The notes: generated by a model not told the origin, from the letters alone. DNA of 12,238 nucleotides from CAMCXE01 sp041179125 (GCA_041179125.1 JBEGTZ010000231.1:1-12238), one strand, 5' to 3'; shown: positions 1 to 7,762, counted from the first letter of the stretch. Numbers and translations: made by a program.

Positions 1-9
1 CGCCTAGCA

Positions 10-60
10 AAAGTTAAAAAATTCGAACAACCAATAAGGTTGCCCTTCATTTTTAACTTT
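10..60. repeat. Nested inverted repeat, possible bidirectional terminator
   Basis: The outer arms AAAGTTAAAAA (10-20) and TTTTTAACTTT (50-60) are perfect reverse complements. A second hairpin lies inside them: CAACC (28-32) and GGTTG (38-42) around an AATAA loop. Because one arm is rich in A and the other in T, either strand could form a hairpin ending in a U-rich stretch. It lies about 95 bases past the kinase stop codon on the minus strand, so it may end that operon. It could instead serve a gene beyond the left edge or be part of a small mobile repeat. Confidence 0.45.
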
Positions 61-94
61 CACTATTCGCATCAATGGATTGCACAGCTTTTGG

Positions 95-111
95 GCGCTC
101 AACTGAGGTTT
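95..111. repeat. Dispersed 17-bp repeat, copy A
   Basis: GCGCTCAACTGAGGTTT occurs here and again, identically, at 10935-10951. After each copy, within 10 bases, comes TTAAAyATCGCA (117-128 here), so similarity extends beyond the 17 bases. Here it lies in the 153-base tail downstream of the chemosensory operon. A weak hairpin, CGCAAA (125-130) with TTTGCG (140-145), lies between it and the kinase stop codon. No gene is seen in 1-153. Confidence 0.5.
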
Positions 112-153
112 CTAGGTTAAATATCGCAAAGCGATTCTGTTTGCGTGTTAAAC

Positions 154-2967
154 CTAAACCATTTCCGGCAATTGCTCTTGCACTAAACGCATTAAATCTT
201 CTTCCGTCCAGGGTTTATTTAAATAGGCATCCACACCGGCATTGGCCGCCATTTGCCGGTGTTTATCGGTTACGCGTGAAGTGACCATGACTATAGGTAG
301 GCGTTCTGTATTTTCTGTTGCGCGGATGTGTGTGGTTAATTCCAATCCATTCATGCGCGGCATTTCAAGGTCTACAAGAACAATATCCGGTTTTGTTTTT
401 TCCATTACAGCGATGGCTTCAAAACCATCTTTCGCGGTTTGCACATCCAGGCCTAAATCCGTCATAAATTGCGCCAAAGCGCGCCGCGCACTCAGGGAAT
501 CATCTACCACCAGCGCGACTAATTTTGGCGCCACGGGTATAAAGCGCGCTTGATATTCGTCTTTAACCCGCAGCCAGCGTTGGTATTCCTGATCGTTCAT
601 TTGTAATGTTGGGAATTCCTGTAAATCCAACACCGGGCTTACCGAACCATCACCTAAAATGGCGGCGCCAACTACACCGGCTGGTTTGCAGGAGTATTTA
701 TTCAGTGGTTTTATAATGTGGTCTTCGCTGGCTAAAATACTTTCAACAGCAACGGCTATTTGTTCGTGTTCGCCGCGTTTTACAATTAATAATGCGCTGT
801 AGCGTTGTGTTTGCGATTGTCCGGGCATCATGGCCAAATCATCAATGCGCAACACATCTAATTCGGCCTCGCCATAGCGGTATTTAGGTTTTTCTTCGGC
901 CCAATTAATATCTGTAGGTAAAATATAAACTAATTGTTCAACGCCACGGCTGATAATGGCGCATTTGTGTACGCCTAATTTAATCACCAATGTATGTGCC
1001 GATAAAATACTCATAGGCATTTCAAGCGCAAATACACAGCCTTGGCCTAAATCAGAGCGAATACTCATGGCGCCTTTTAAGGTGCGTAATTGCGTAGCCA
1101 CCACATCTAAACCAATACCACGGCCCGAGGTTTGGCTCACTTGCTCGCGGGTGGAAAACCCAGGCGTTAATAATATTTTATGTAATTCCGCGCGGGTGGG
1201 GTTTTCATATAATTCTAAAATACCGCGCTCGCGGGCTAAACCCTCAATGCGCCCGTAGTCCAAACCGCCACCGTCATCGGCTACAACAATATGCAGGTTT
1301 TCACCGTGTCGATTAAACGCAACACTAATTAAACCTTCCGGGTTTTTACCCACTTCAATACGGCGTTCAGTGGATTCAATGCCGTGATCAACGGCATTGC
1401 GCAATAAATGCATTAATGGGTCCACCACCGTGTTTAACACACGGCTGTCCACTAATACGGCTTCGCCGTGTAATTCAAAGCGTACTTTTTTATGGGTAAG
1501 CCGCGCCGCTTGACGCACGCAGCGCGCCAAACGCGGTGCAATTAATGATACGGGTAACATGCGGATGTGCAGTAATAAATTTTGTGCATCACTACTGCGG
1601 TGGCGCTGTTCAATGACTAAATTCGTGAGCTCTTTTAATTGCGCTTCAATGTGGTAAATCGCTTCTTGCGAATCGGTGGTGACTTCTTGCAGCTGGCTGG
1701 TAAAGCTGTGTAACTCACTAAAACGTTCCATTTCCAGCGGGTCAAACTCCCCGCCGGTATGGTGTGCTGCCGTATTTTTAATACCTTGAAGTTGCACTAT
1801 ATGGTCAAAATTAACAGCTAATTGGCGGATTTTTTGGTGGTAGGTTTCGGCAGATTTAACACCCGCCACCAAGTGGCTAATACGTGTTAATACTTGATTA
1901 GTGCCGATTTGATTTTCCCCTGCAATGCGCAACAATTCCTGCGCGATAGTTTCCGTAACCGTTAAATGCTGGGAATGTGTTTCTTCGGTAAACTCAGCAG
2001 CTGGCTCGCTGACACCTGTGGCAATTAATGCGCTGCTTGCGGAATTATCCCATTGCCCGTCATGAGCTTGGCGTAACAGGGTTAAAATGCGGCTTAATAA
2101 TTCCACCAGCTGTGCGGGTTTAGGTCCAATCCCAATTAAATATTCCGATATGCTGGCCAGCGCATCGGCGATATCTTCTAATAAATTTTCCACTATTTGG
2201 CTCAGCGCGCCAGGATGTTTTACCACCTGCTCTAAAAAATCCTCCGTGTGATGCATTATGTTGGCTAGCCCGCGAATACCTACTAAATTCGCGGCACCTT
2301 TTATTGTATGCGCAGCACGCAGTGCAACCGATAATGCAGCGCTATCTTGCTGTTGCAGCATACGTTCAATAGAGCGGCTAAAATTGGCGGAGTGTTCGGG
2401 CAGTTCTTGTAATAAACCATTTAATAAATCGCGGTTAACGTCCTCGTCAACCGTTAAATTCACCATGTCTTCATCCACAAAACCCGGCAATTGGCTGAGC
2501 GCACTGGGTTCGTCTGCAAGAATTTCCGAACAGGAAAACGCCTGCTGAAATGCGTTGCGGGCATCCTCAGTGGGGTTTAGTGGCCAGCGCTCATCTAAAA
2601 CGTAGTGGATTAATTCGCCCACGGCTGTGGGTTCGTTTGCACTGCCAAATTCTTGCAAATAATTAATGAGCAGCGGGCACCAGGCTGCTATTAAGGCGGT
2701 ATTTTCTTCCCGCCAATGCTGTTCCTGCCACAGTATAAAATTATTTTTTAGGTGTTCACACACCTGCGCCATGCCGCTTAATCCTACTAAATTTGCGGCG
2801 TGGCCTAAGTTATCAATATGGCTGCTGAGGTCATCTAATAGTGCGTTTTTAGCCCATTCATCGCCGCTGTACAGGGGTGATAAATCTAACGACGATAAAT
2901 CGTGCAGCTCCGAATGCAAGAGCCCAAGCAGTTCCTGTTGTTCAGCCGTTGGCTGCGAAGATGTCAT
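154..2967 (-). CDS. ChpA/PilL-like hybrid CheA histidine kinase
   Basis: This 937-residue soluble hybrid kinase should take signals from the PilJ-like transducer through the CheW-like adaptor and pass phosphate to receivers. A degenerate Hpt-like segment (about 40-105) comes first. A canonical Hpt (about 175-275) follows, with phosphorylatable His220 in AHTIKGAANLVG. The CheA-type ATPase has an N-box (HLLRNAVDHGIE, 520-531), DDGGG (564-568) and GRGIGLD (615-621). A CheW-like regulatory domain spans about 655-790. The C-terminal receiver (about 815-937) has Asp822/Asp823, phospho-acceptor Asp866, Thr896 and Lys918. An AGGAG ribosome site lies 8 bases before the ATG. P. aeruginosa ChpA has about 2470 residues with many Hpt-type domains, so this is a compact relative. 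It is the last gene of the operon. Kinase identity is sure; the twitching role is inferred from gene order. Confidence 0.93.
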   Translation of the reverse strand: MTSSQPTAEQQELLGLLHSELHDLSSLDLSPLYSGDEWAKNALLDDLSSHIDNLGHAANLVGLSGMAQVCEHLKNNFILWQEQHWREENTALIAAWCPLLINYLQEFGSANEPTAVGELIHYVLDERWPLNPTEDARNAFQQAFSCSEILADEPSALSQLPGFVDEDMVNLTVDEDVNRDLLNGLLQELPEHSANFSRSIERMLQQQDSAALSVALRAAHTIKGAANLVGIRGLANIMHHTEDFLEQVVKHPGALSQIVENLLEDIADALASISEYLIGIGPKPAQLVELLSRILTLLRQAHDGQWDNSASSALIATGVSEPAAEFTEETHSQHLTVTETIAQELLRIAGENQIGTNQVLTRISHLVAGVKSAETYHQKIRQLAVNFDHIVQLQGIKNTAAHHTGGEFDPLEMERFSELHSFTSQLQEVTTDSQEAIYHIEAQLKELTNLVIEQRHRSSDAQNLLLHIRMLPVSLIAPRLARCVRQAARLTHKKVRFELHGEAVLVDSRVLNTVVDPLMHLLRNAVDHGIESTERRIEVGKNPEGLISVAFNRHGENLHIVVADDGGGLDYGRIEGLARERGILELYENPTRAELHKILLTPGFSTREQVSQTSGRGIGLDVVATQLRTLKGAMSIRSDLGQGCVFALEMPMSILSAHTLVIKLGVHKCAIISRGVEQLVYILPTDINWAEEKPKYRYGEAELDVLRIDDLAMMPGQSQTQRYSALLIVKRGEHEQIAVAVESILASEDHIIKPLNKYSCKPAGVVGAAILGDGSVSPVLDLQEFPTLQMNDQEYQRWLRVKDEYQARFIPVAPKLVALVVDDSLSARRALAQFMTDLGLDVQTAKDGFEAIAVMEKTKPDIVLVDLEMPRMNGLELTTHIRATENTERLPIVMVTSRVTDKHRQMAANAGVDAYLNKPWTEEDLMRLVQEQLPEMV

Positions 2968-3015
2968 GGGGCATGCTCCTAGTGCATTTGTCGCTAAAAA
3001 TAGTTAAACGGATTA

Positions 3016-3156
3016 AGGGCACCTCCGGAAATCCACTTTTTGCGCGCGCGCGTCGTTATTTTCGTACTCATTCGGTCATTTATACCGCATAAACTCCCTC
3101 ATTCGGCGCGAAAATGCCTTGCGATCGTTACGAAAATTGAATCTCCAGGGGCGCCT
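3016..3156. mobile_element. MITE-like element, copy 1
   Basis: This non-coding element of about 141 bases has imperfect terminal inverted repeats: GGGCACCTCCGGAAATCCA at one end, and GGCGCCCCTGGAGATTCA as the reverse complement of the other. A diverged relative lies at 7763-7880; both share the perfect 16-mer ATTTATACCGCATAAA (3078-3093 here). TTA flanks both sides (3013-3015 and 3157-3159), consistent with a 3-bp target duplication, as some IS5-group elements make. The right-hand TTA is also the stop codon of the transducer gene. The element lies within the operon, 48 bases before the kinase start. No transposase is encoded. Confidence 0.6.
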
Positions 3157-5223
3157 TTAATTATTTTTATCCTGTTCCGGCAAGGAAAAGCTGTTTACAC
3201 GCTCAACCAGTGTTTCGCAAAAAAGTTTTAACGAATCGGTATGCTGTTTTTGTTGCGTTAATTGCAGGCCTGTTTTTTCCGTAAAACTACGAATAATCGT
3301 TGCGCGGTCGCGCACACGGTTGGACAGTTCTGCCTGTTGGGCGGAGCTGTGTGCAATGTGTTGTACTTGTTCCACCAGGCGTTTGGTTACGGATACCGTA
3401 TCTTCCATTTTCTCCCCCGCTGATTCAGCAAGGCGTGTACCTTCGGCTACCTGTGTAATTAATTTATTCATGGTATTTACCGCATCGGCAGTTTCGATGC
3501 GGATGTTATTTACCATCGAAGAAATTTCCGCCGTGGCTTCGCGTGCATTTTCAGCCAGGCGTTGTACTTCGTCAGCCACCACCGCAAAACCCTTGCCCGC
3601 CTCGCCGGCCGATGCAGCATGCATACTGGCATTTAAGGCCAAAATATGAGTGCGCTCTGCAATGGTATTAATTAAATTAACAATGCCGGAAATTTCTTGT
3701 GAGCGATCGCCCAAGCGTTTAATACGTTTTTCGGTTTCAGAAATGGTTTCGCGAATATTTAAAATACCGCTGACCGAGCGGCTTACGGTATCGCGTGCCG
3801 ACTGAGTGTTATCAATAGCTATCACCGCAAATTTATCGGCATTTTGTGCGTTGGCGGCTATTTCGCTCATGGTTTTGGCTGTAATTTCCAGCGCTTTTCC
3901 TGTGGCGATTACTTGTTTGCGTTCGTCTTCTGCCACCTGCACCACAAGGCGCGATTGTTTTTGTAACCCATCCGCCAGCTGGTTAACTTGGGCGGAAATA
4001 TCTTTTACTTGCCACAGGGTTTTTGCGGTTTCTGAGGTTAATAAATTAATTGCATCTGAAATGGTTCCGGTAATATCCGCCGATACAGGCACTTTAATGG
4101 TTAGGTCTTTGCGTGCAATTAAGCCTACGGCTTTAATGAGAGAAATAATTGAATTGTTTAAAATTTCATTTTCTAAAAACTGCTCTTGTAGAAATTGGAA
4201 GCGATCATCCAATAGCTGATTAAATGCCCGCCCTAAATCGCCCAGCTCATCCTGTTCGAGCATTTTTACCCGCGCTTTAATGCTGCCTTTATTGATGCGT
4301 TGCATCACGTTTTGTATGTGCAGCAGCGGGAATACGATACTTTTGTAAATAAAATAAATACCCACAGCGGCACCCATTACCACCATAAAAATCATGGCGA
4401 TAAATATGGCGCGCACCAGTTGAATTTGCTCGTCCATAAGGCCGGTATGCTTAATTAATAGGCTCTCTAGCCCTTGTTGCATGTCTGTAATTTGTTGCAA
4501 AACCGGTTGATACTGCTGCCCATCAAATATTATTTGTGGGGTTTTGGTTTCTGCTATGGGGGCAAAACTGGCTAAATACTCATCCAGCGCGGTGATTAAT
4601 TGGGTTAATCCGGCATCGGGGCGCAGTACACTTTTTTGTGTGGTAAGAAAATCATGCACAAACCCTTGCAATGCATTGAGTGTGCTGTTTTGTTCTGTGG
4701 TGCGGAAGGCTTCATGCAAACGTTGCAGTTCCACCCAGGCGGCAAGTTCTTGTGGGCGCGCGCGTTGTTTTATTATGGCTTCTAGCACTTTAAAGTGCAT
4801 CTGGATTTTATCACTGGCATAGCGTTGTGATGGGGTTTCGTTATTCGTGTTACTGGGTTGTACAGCGGTTGTATTAATGGAATCAAAAAGCCCGACAATT
4901 TTATTTGGGTTGGGCAGAGAGGGGATTTTTTGTGCGAGGAGTTGCGCATGGTTAAAAGCGCTGATAAACGCATCTTTGTGCGCACGTAATTCATCGCTTT
5001 GAGGGGCTAAATGGTATGAATTAATAATAAAATCCTGTAAGTGCCCTCGCCCTTGTTGTATAAAGTTTTCATATAAATTGTAATTTTGTGTGGTTTCCCG
5101 TACCTGGGCTTCTTGGTCAATTTGCCAATAATATGCGATGCCCAGCCCGGCAAAACCTAGGGCCAGCCATGCCACCAGCAGCATGATTTTTTGCGAAATT
5201 CGCAAGCTTGAGAACACTTTCAT
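3157..5223 (-). CDS. pilJ: PilJ-like methyl-accepting chemotaxis transducer
   Basis: This 688-residue inner-membrane chemoreceptor has one membrane segment at about 13-33, a large periplasmic region to about 270, and a second membrane segment at about 271-293. A HAMP domain follows at about 296-345. A second HAMP-like stretch (DLTIKVPVSADITGTISDAIN, about 373-393) is a feature shared with PilJ. The cytoplasmic signalling hairpin has its tip near 520-545 (IAERTHILALNASMHAASAGEAGKGFAVVADEV), closely matching the PilJ form. No CheR-tethering pentapeptide is visible at the C-terminus. An AAGG ribosome site lies 8 bases before the ATG. It is the fourth gene of the operon, 218 bases from the adaptor. 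It would activate the downstream kinase; in P. aeruginosa PilJ works with type IV pili. The ligand cannot be deduced. Confidence 0.92.
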   Translation of the reverse strand: MKVFSSLRISQKIMLLVAWLALGFAGLGIAYYWQIDQEAQVRETTQNYNLYENFIQQGRGHLQDFIINSYHLAPQSDELRAHKDAFISAFNHAQLLAQKIPSLPNPNKIVGLFDSINTTAVQPSNTNNETPSQRYASDKIQMHFKVLEAIIKQRARPQELAAWVELQRLHEAFRTTEQNSTLNALQGFVHDFLTTQKSVLRPDAGLTQLITALDEYLASFAPIAETKTPQIIFDGQQYQPVLQQITDMQQGLESLLIKHTGLMDEQIQLVRAIFIAMIFMVVMGAAVGIYFIYKSIVFPLLHIQNVMQRINKGSIKARVKMLEQDELGDLGRAFNQLLDDRFQFLQEQFLENEILNNSIISLIKAVGLIARKDLTIKVPVSADITGTISDAINLLTSETAKTLWQVKDISAQVNQLADGLQKQSRLVVQVAEDERKQVIATGKALEITAKTMSEIAANAQNADKFAVIAIDNTQSARDTVSRSVSGILNIRETISETEKRIKRLGDRSQEISGIVNLINTIAERTHILALNASMHAASAGEAGKGFAVVADEVQRLAENAREATAEISSMVNNIRIETADAVNTMNKLITQVAEGTRLAESAGEKMEDTVSVTKRLVEQVQHIAHSSAQQAELSNRVRDRATIIRSFTEKTGLQLTQQKQHTDSLKLFCETLVERVNSFSLPEQDKNN

Positions 5224-5363
5224 AAGCCTTACCTTGAGTGACTGTTCGGCAATTCAACGGGGTGAGTGTCGCAAATAATGCGACTTTCTATTGGGGCGGG
5301 TGAAATGAATGCATGCCAATCAATCAATTAATCAATTGAGTGCGAGTTTAATCCTTTAAAATA

Positions 5364-5380
5364 AGCCGTTTATTTCGGCT
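5364..5380 (-). terminator. Weak hairpin in the pilI-pilJ gap
   Basis: On the minus strand, AGCCG and CGGCT pair around a 7-base loop and are followed by TTATTTTAAA. The hairpin sits in the 218-base gap between the adaptor and transducer genes, so it could weaken transcription into the two distal genes. The stem is short and the T-run is broken, so full termination is unlikely. The rest of the gap (5224-5441) holds a short repeated AATCAATC/AATCAATT stretch near 5319-5338 and no gene. Confidence 0.25.
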
Positions 5381-5441
5381 ATGCGATTCAACTCACCAGC
5401 CCGGTTAGTATTAATTTGCAGCCACATATCCGCCAGGCTCA

Positions 5442-5909
5442 TTAACCGGCGAGCGTGGAAAATAACACGTCGTGGCTAAGTTCCAGCCAAACGGTTTTGT
5501 TGCTGCGATAACTATGTTTAATACAATGGGCTATGGCTTTAGGTGCATTGAGGTAATCATCTGTGAGTGTGCAGTGATTTAAATCAATGGCTTGTGGTTT
5601 TTCATTTAATACTAATGCGGCGGCTTGCCCCAATAAACCAATGACTAAAACGTAAGGCGCAACCAATGCAGGCGTGCTGCTATTAATAAAACTATCTAAA
5701 TGGAAAACCGGCACAATAGTGCCGCGTACATTTAATAAGCCTGCAAAATGGTGCTGAACATTGGGCAACGCAGACCAGTTGGGGTTTTTTATTAATTCAC
5801 TATAAACACCGGGTGAAACCATAAAACCGTGCCCGCCAATAAAAAAACCGTACGCCCGTGCGTGCGTGGCGGTTTCTGTGGGGTGGGGTTCCGGTGCGAT
5901 GAGTGACAT
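5442..5909 (-). CDS. pilI: CheW-like adaptor (PilI-like)
   Basis: This 155-residue protein consists of one CheW domain, which physically couples chemoreceptors to CheA-type kinases at the membrane. The family hallmark GLLNVRGTIVPVFHL (57-71) is clear, followed by the usual beta-rich C-terminal half. It lies between the PilH-like receiver (9 bases upstream) and the PilJ-like transducer, exactly where PilI sits in pil-chp clusters. The ribosome site is poor (AAGTTGA 5-6 bases from the ATG), which suggests translational coupling to the preceding gene. A separate CheW-like domain is present at the end of the kinase, so two such domains would share receptor contacts. CheW family is sure; the PilI name rests on synteny. 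Confidence 0.9.
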   Translation of the reverse strand: MSLIAPEPHPTETATHARAYGFFIGGHGFMVSPGVYSELIKNPNWSALPNVQHHFAGLLNVRGTIVPVFHLDSFINSSTPALVAPYVLVIGLLGQAAALVLNEKPQAIDLNHCTLTDDYLNAPKAIAHCIKHSYRSNKTVWLELSHDVLFSTLAG

Positions 5910-5918
5910 AGAATCAAC

Positions 5919-6281
5919 TTAAATAGCGGCTATGGTGCGGATGATTTCTTCGGCTGAATAAGGTTTGGAAATTAGCCCGCGGCCACCTTGTAATTCGGCC
6001 CAAACGCGATCAGCCTTTTGGCTTTTACTGGTAACAAAAATAACGGGTATTTTTCCGGTTTCACGATCAGATGTTATGGCGCGGCAGGCTTCATAGCCAT
6101 CGCCGCCATCCATTACCACGTCCATTAGGATTAAATCTGGGCGTGTTGAGCGGGCTTTTTCAACGGCTTCTTTTCCGTTAGAGGCTGTTACGACTTGGTA
6201 ACCTGCGCCTTCGATAATTAATTTAAGATGTTGCAAATCTACGATTGAGTCGTCGACCACCATTATTTTACTGGCTGGCAT
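5919..6281 (-). CDS. pilH: PilH-like single-domain response regulator
   Basis: This 120-residue stand-alone receiver (CheY-like) lacks an output domain and should accept phosphate from the ChpA-like kinase. It shows acidic Asp10/Asp11, phospho-acceptor Asp54 in ILMDVVM, Thr84 and Lys106 before Pro. The segment KADRVWAELQGGRGLISKP matches the PilH pattern with its Trp after the switch region. The reading frame is open for 18 more codons upstream (to 6335). I chose the internal ATG because AAGGA lies 8 bases before it, the resulting length equals that of PilH, and the extension would overlap the upstream gene. Only 4 bases separate it from that gene's stop, so the two are probably translationally coupled. 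Confidence 0.92.
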   Translation of the reverse strand: MPASKIMVVDDSIVDLQHLKLIIEGAGYQVVTASNGKEAVEKARSTRPDLILMDVVMDGGDGYEACRAITSDRETGKIPVIFVTSKSQKADRVWAELQGGRGLISKPYSAEEIIRTIAAI

Positions 6282-6285
6282 AGAT

Positions 6286-7158
6286 TTATTCCTTCGGCTG
6301 TGGAAATTGATCGTTAATAATCCGCTCGAAATCAATATGATTAATCGGCTTCACTAAATAGGAGTCACACCCAGCAAGGGCGCCTTTTATACGGTCAAAC
6401 GACGAGGATTTGCTGGTTAATAAAATGATGGGTGTATTTTTATTGGTTTGAATTTTTTTGATGCGGCGGCAAGCGCTATAACCATCCATGCCAGGCAGTA
6501 CTACATCTAAAAAAATCATGTCGTATTTACAGCCTAGCGCAGCACCTAAGGCTGCTTCTGCGGTATCTACGGAGGTAACATCTGCGCCCAGCAGGCCAAA
6601 TTCAATTTCTAATTGCCGCCGCACGGCTAGGCTATCATCCACCACCAAGGCTTTATTTAACCCTTCGCGACGGGCCGCAGCAATGGTTTCAGGCCGGTTT
6701 AGCAATTTAAGTCCGGCGGCTGCATCGTCACAAATACGGCTGTTTTCTCCGCCGATTTCAAATTCCGGTAAATATTTCAGTTCTTTTATGGTGTAGGTAT
6801 CTAATAATTTAATTAAGCGGCTGGGGTTAATGGGGGATTCTAAAAAATACCCCGGCTCAACAGCGCTACCGCGCCGGGCTAGGCGTACTTGTGGGCGATT
6901 TGCGGCGGGGCCTTCAATGATACCTTTGTCCCAGGCACCTAATACGGTGGGGTTTAGCGTACACAGGATGACAAAGTCGATATCGTCGGGCAGCTTGCGG
7001 TTGTTGGTCATGAGCGGAACCGCTTCGTAGATGCGGTTGCGGAAATTGGTGACGCTAAAAATGCGCGTAAATGCGCTGATGGCGTCAACTGATGCACCCA
7101 CGATGCCAACGCGAAATGTACGGGGGTTGGAAACTCTACGTTTTACAGGATTCGCCAT
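6286..7158 (-). CDS. Two-domain response regulator in the PilG position
   Basis: This 290-residue protein is first in the chemosensory operon. Its C-terminal part (about 168-290) is an intact receiver: Asp174/Asp175, phospho-acceptor Asp218 in IFLDVVLPGMDG, Thr248 and Lys270-Pro. The N-terminal part (about 14-130) has an alternating strand/helix pattern (FRVGIVGASVDA at 15-26, DFVILCTL at 61-68, PQVRLARR at 89-96). That resembles a receiver fold but lacks the acidic pocket, so it may be a pseudo-receiver. PilG of P. aeruginosa is a single receiver of about 135 residues, so the N-terminal half is extra. No strong ribosome site is seen before the ATG. The receiver is certain, the N-terminal fold is inferred, and the output partner is unknown. 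Confidence 0.88.
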   Translation of the reverse strand: MANPVKRRVSNPRTFRVGIVGASVDAISAFTRIFSVTNFRNRIYEAVPLMTNNRKLPDDIDFVILCTLNPTVLGAWDKGIIEGPAANRPQVRLARRGSAVEPGYFLESPINPSRLIKLLDTYTIKELKYLPEFEIGGENSRICDDAAAGLKLLNRPETIAAARREGLNKALVVDDSLAVRRQLEIEFGLLGADVTSVDTAEAALGAALGCKYDMIFLDVVLPGMDGYSACRRIKKIQTNKNTPIILLTSKSSSFDRIKGALAGCDSYLVKPINHIDFERIINDQFPQPKE

Positions 7159-7202
7159 GCTTAACCAGAATTATTTGTTGTAGTGAAGCGCTTAGCCCTG
7201 GT

Positions 7203-7228
7203 GTCAGCGCAGCCATACTGCGACTGAC
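7203..7228 (-). promoter_or_regulatory. Hairpin in the operon leader
   Basis: GTCAGCGCAG (7203-7212) and CTGCGACTGAC (7218-7228) pair with one bulged base around a five-base loop, about 45 bases before the first gene of the chemosensory operon. A second, shorter inverted repeat, ACAGG (7245-7249) with CCTGT (7258-7262), could be an operator. I could not find a convincing sigma70 promoter between 7159 and 7295. Confidence 0.3.
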
Positions 7229-7295
7229 TTGGCTAAATAGTAGAACAGGGTACGCAACCTGTGGTTAAAAATATCGTAACTGTTCAGCTCAATCG

Positions 7296-7336
7296 TAGCG
7301 CGGGTATGTCTGCGGCGTAGCCCACGCTACCCGCAG
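7296..7336. repeat. Palindromic intergenic repeat 1
   Basis: GCGGGTA (7300-7306) is the reverse complement of TACCCGC (7328-7334). Overlapping this, TGCGGCGTAG (7311-7320) pairs imperfectly with CGCTACCCGCA (7325-7335). The block is GC-rich compared with the AT-rich leader around it and has no coding potential. Its style is that of REP-like palindromic intergenic repeats; only this copy is in the window, so the family is not proven. Confidence 0.4.
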
Positions 7337-7416
7337 GCAAGCACACGTTCAATAAAAACCGCACAACCAAAATCCGTGTTTTTACACCCATTATCGTGAG
7401 CGACGACACCGTCCGC

Positions 7417-7434
7417 GCGGGTCTAAAGACCCGC
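7417..7434. repeat. Palindromic intergenic repeat 2
   Basis: GCGGGTCT and AGACCCGC are perfect 8-bp arms separated by AA. On the minus strand the block is preceded by TGTAGG, giving the TGTAGGGCGGGT... form typical of dispersed intergenic palindromes in gammaproteobacteria. The two-base centre is too tight for a good RNA hairpin loop, which favours a DNA repeat over a terminator. Confidence 0.45.
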
Positions 7435-7484
7435 CCTACAGTACGTGCTGAATGGTTACAAAACATCAAACTAAAGCATCAGTG

Positions 7485-7524
7485 AAAACGGTAGGCTTCA
7501 GGTTAACCTGCAAACCGTTTTTTT
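7485..7524 (+). terminator. Strong rho-independent terminator, plus strand
   Basis: AAAACGGT (7485-7492) pairs with ACCGTTTT (7514-7521). Inside lies a perfect palindrome, CAGGTTAACCTG (7499-7510), and the structure ends in seven T residues (7518-7524). On the minus strand it ends in only four T residues, so it would be weaker there. No plus-strand gene precedes it in the window. It may insulate the divergent operon and MHYT gene from each other, or it may be the remains of a lost gene. Confidence 0.65.
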
Positions 7525-7762
7525 GTTCGGGCAAAGTCTACAAGATAATGCGCTGATCGCGAATATTTATTTATCATTCAAACAGTTATTGGTTTTGAGG
7601 CCAGTTTTCTTGGCGGTCGGTGCGCCGTATTTTGTTGTCATCAGCCAGCACTGTCGCCTGGATCATTGCTTTGGTTGTACCCTTTGCTGATCTGGCTGAG
7701 GTTTCTCGTTTTAACACAACAAGTTCAGGGTGTCATCGTGTTAACATCGGCGGGCTTTTATT
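7525..7762. other. Unassigned non-coding stretch
   Basis: No convincing coding region is seen in these 238 bases. Open frames exist on both strands but have no ribosome site or family resemblance, and they run into the neighbouring repeat. The only structure noted is an inverted repeat TTAACAC (7711-7717) with GTGTTAA (7738-7744). A remnant of a decayed gene is possible but unsupported. Confidence 0.4.

Noticed and set aside
1..115. Minus-strand frame of about 35 codons ending near position 4
   Set aside because: It runs through the nested inverted repeat and the dispersed 17-mer, has no clear ribosome site, and its composition follows the AT-rich palindrome.
3041..3052. GC-alternating run as a special structural element
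   Set aside because: It is short and sits inside the MITE-like copy where the other copy lacks it. Simple repeat slippage explains it.
6282..6335. 18-residue N-terminal extension of the PilH-like receiver
   Set aside because: It would overlap the upstream gene, lacks a ribosome site, and makes the protein longer than PilH. AAGGA supports the internal ATG.
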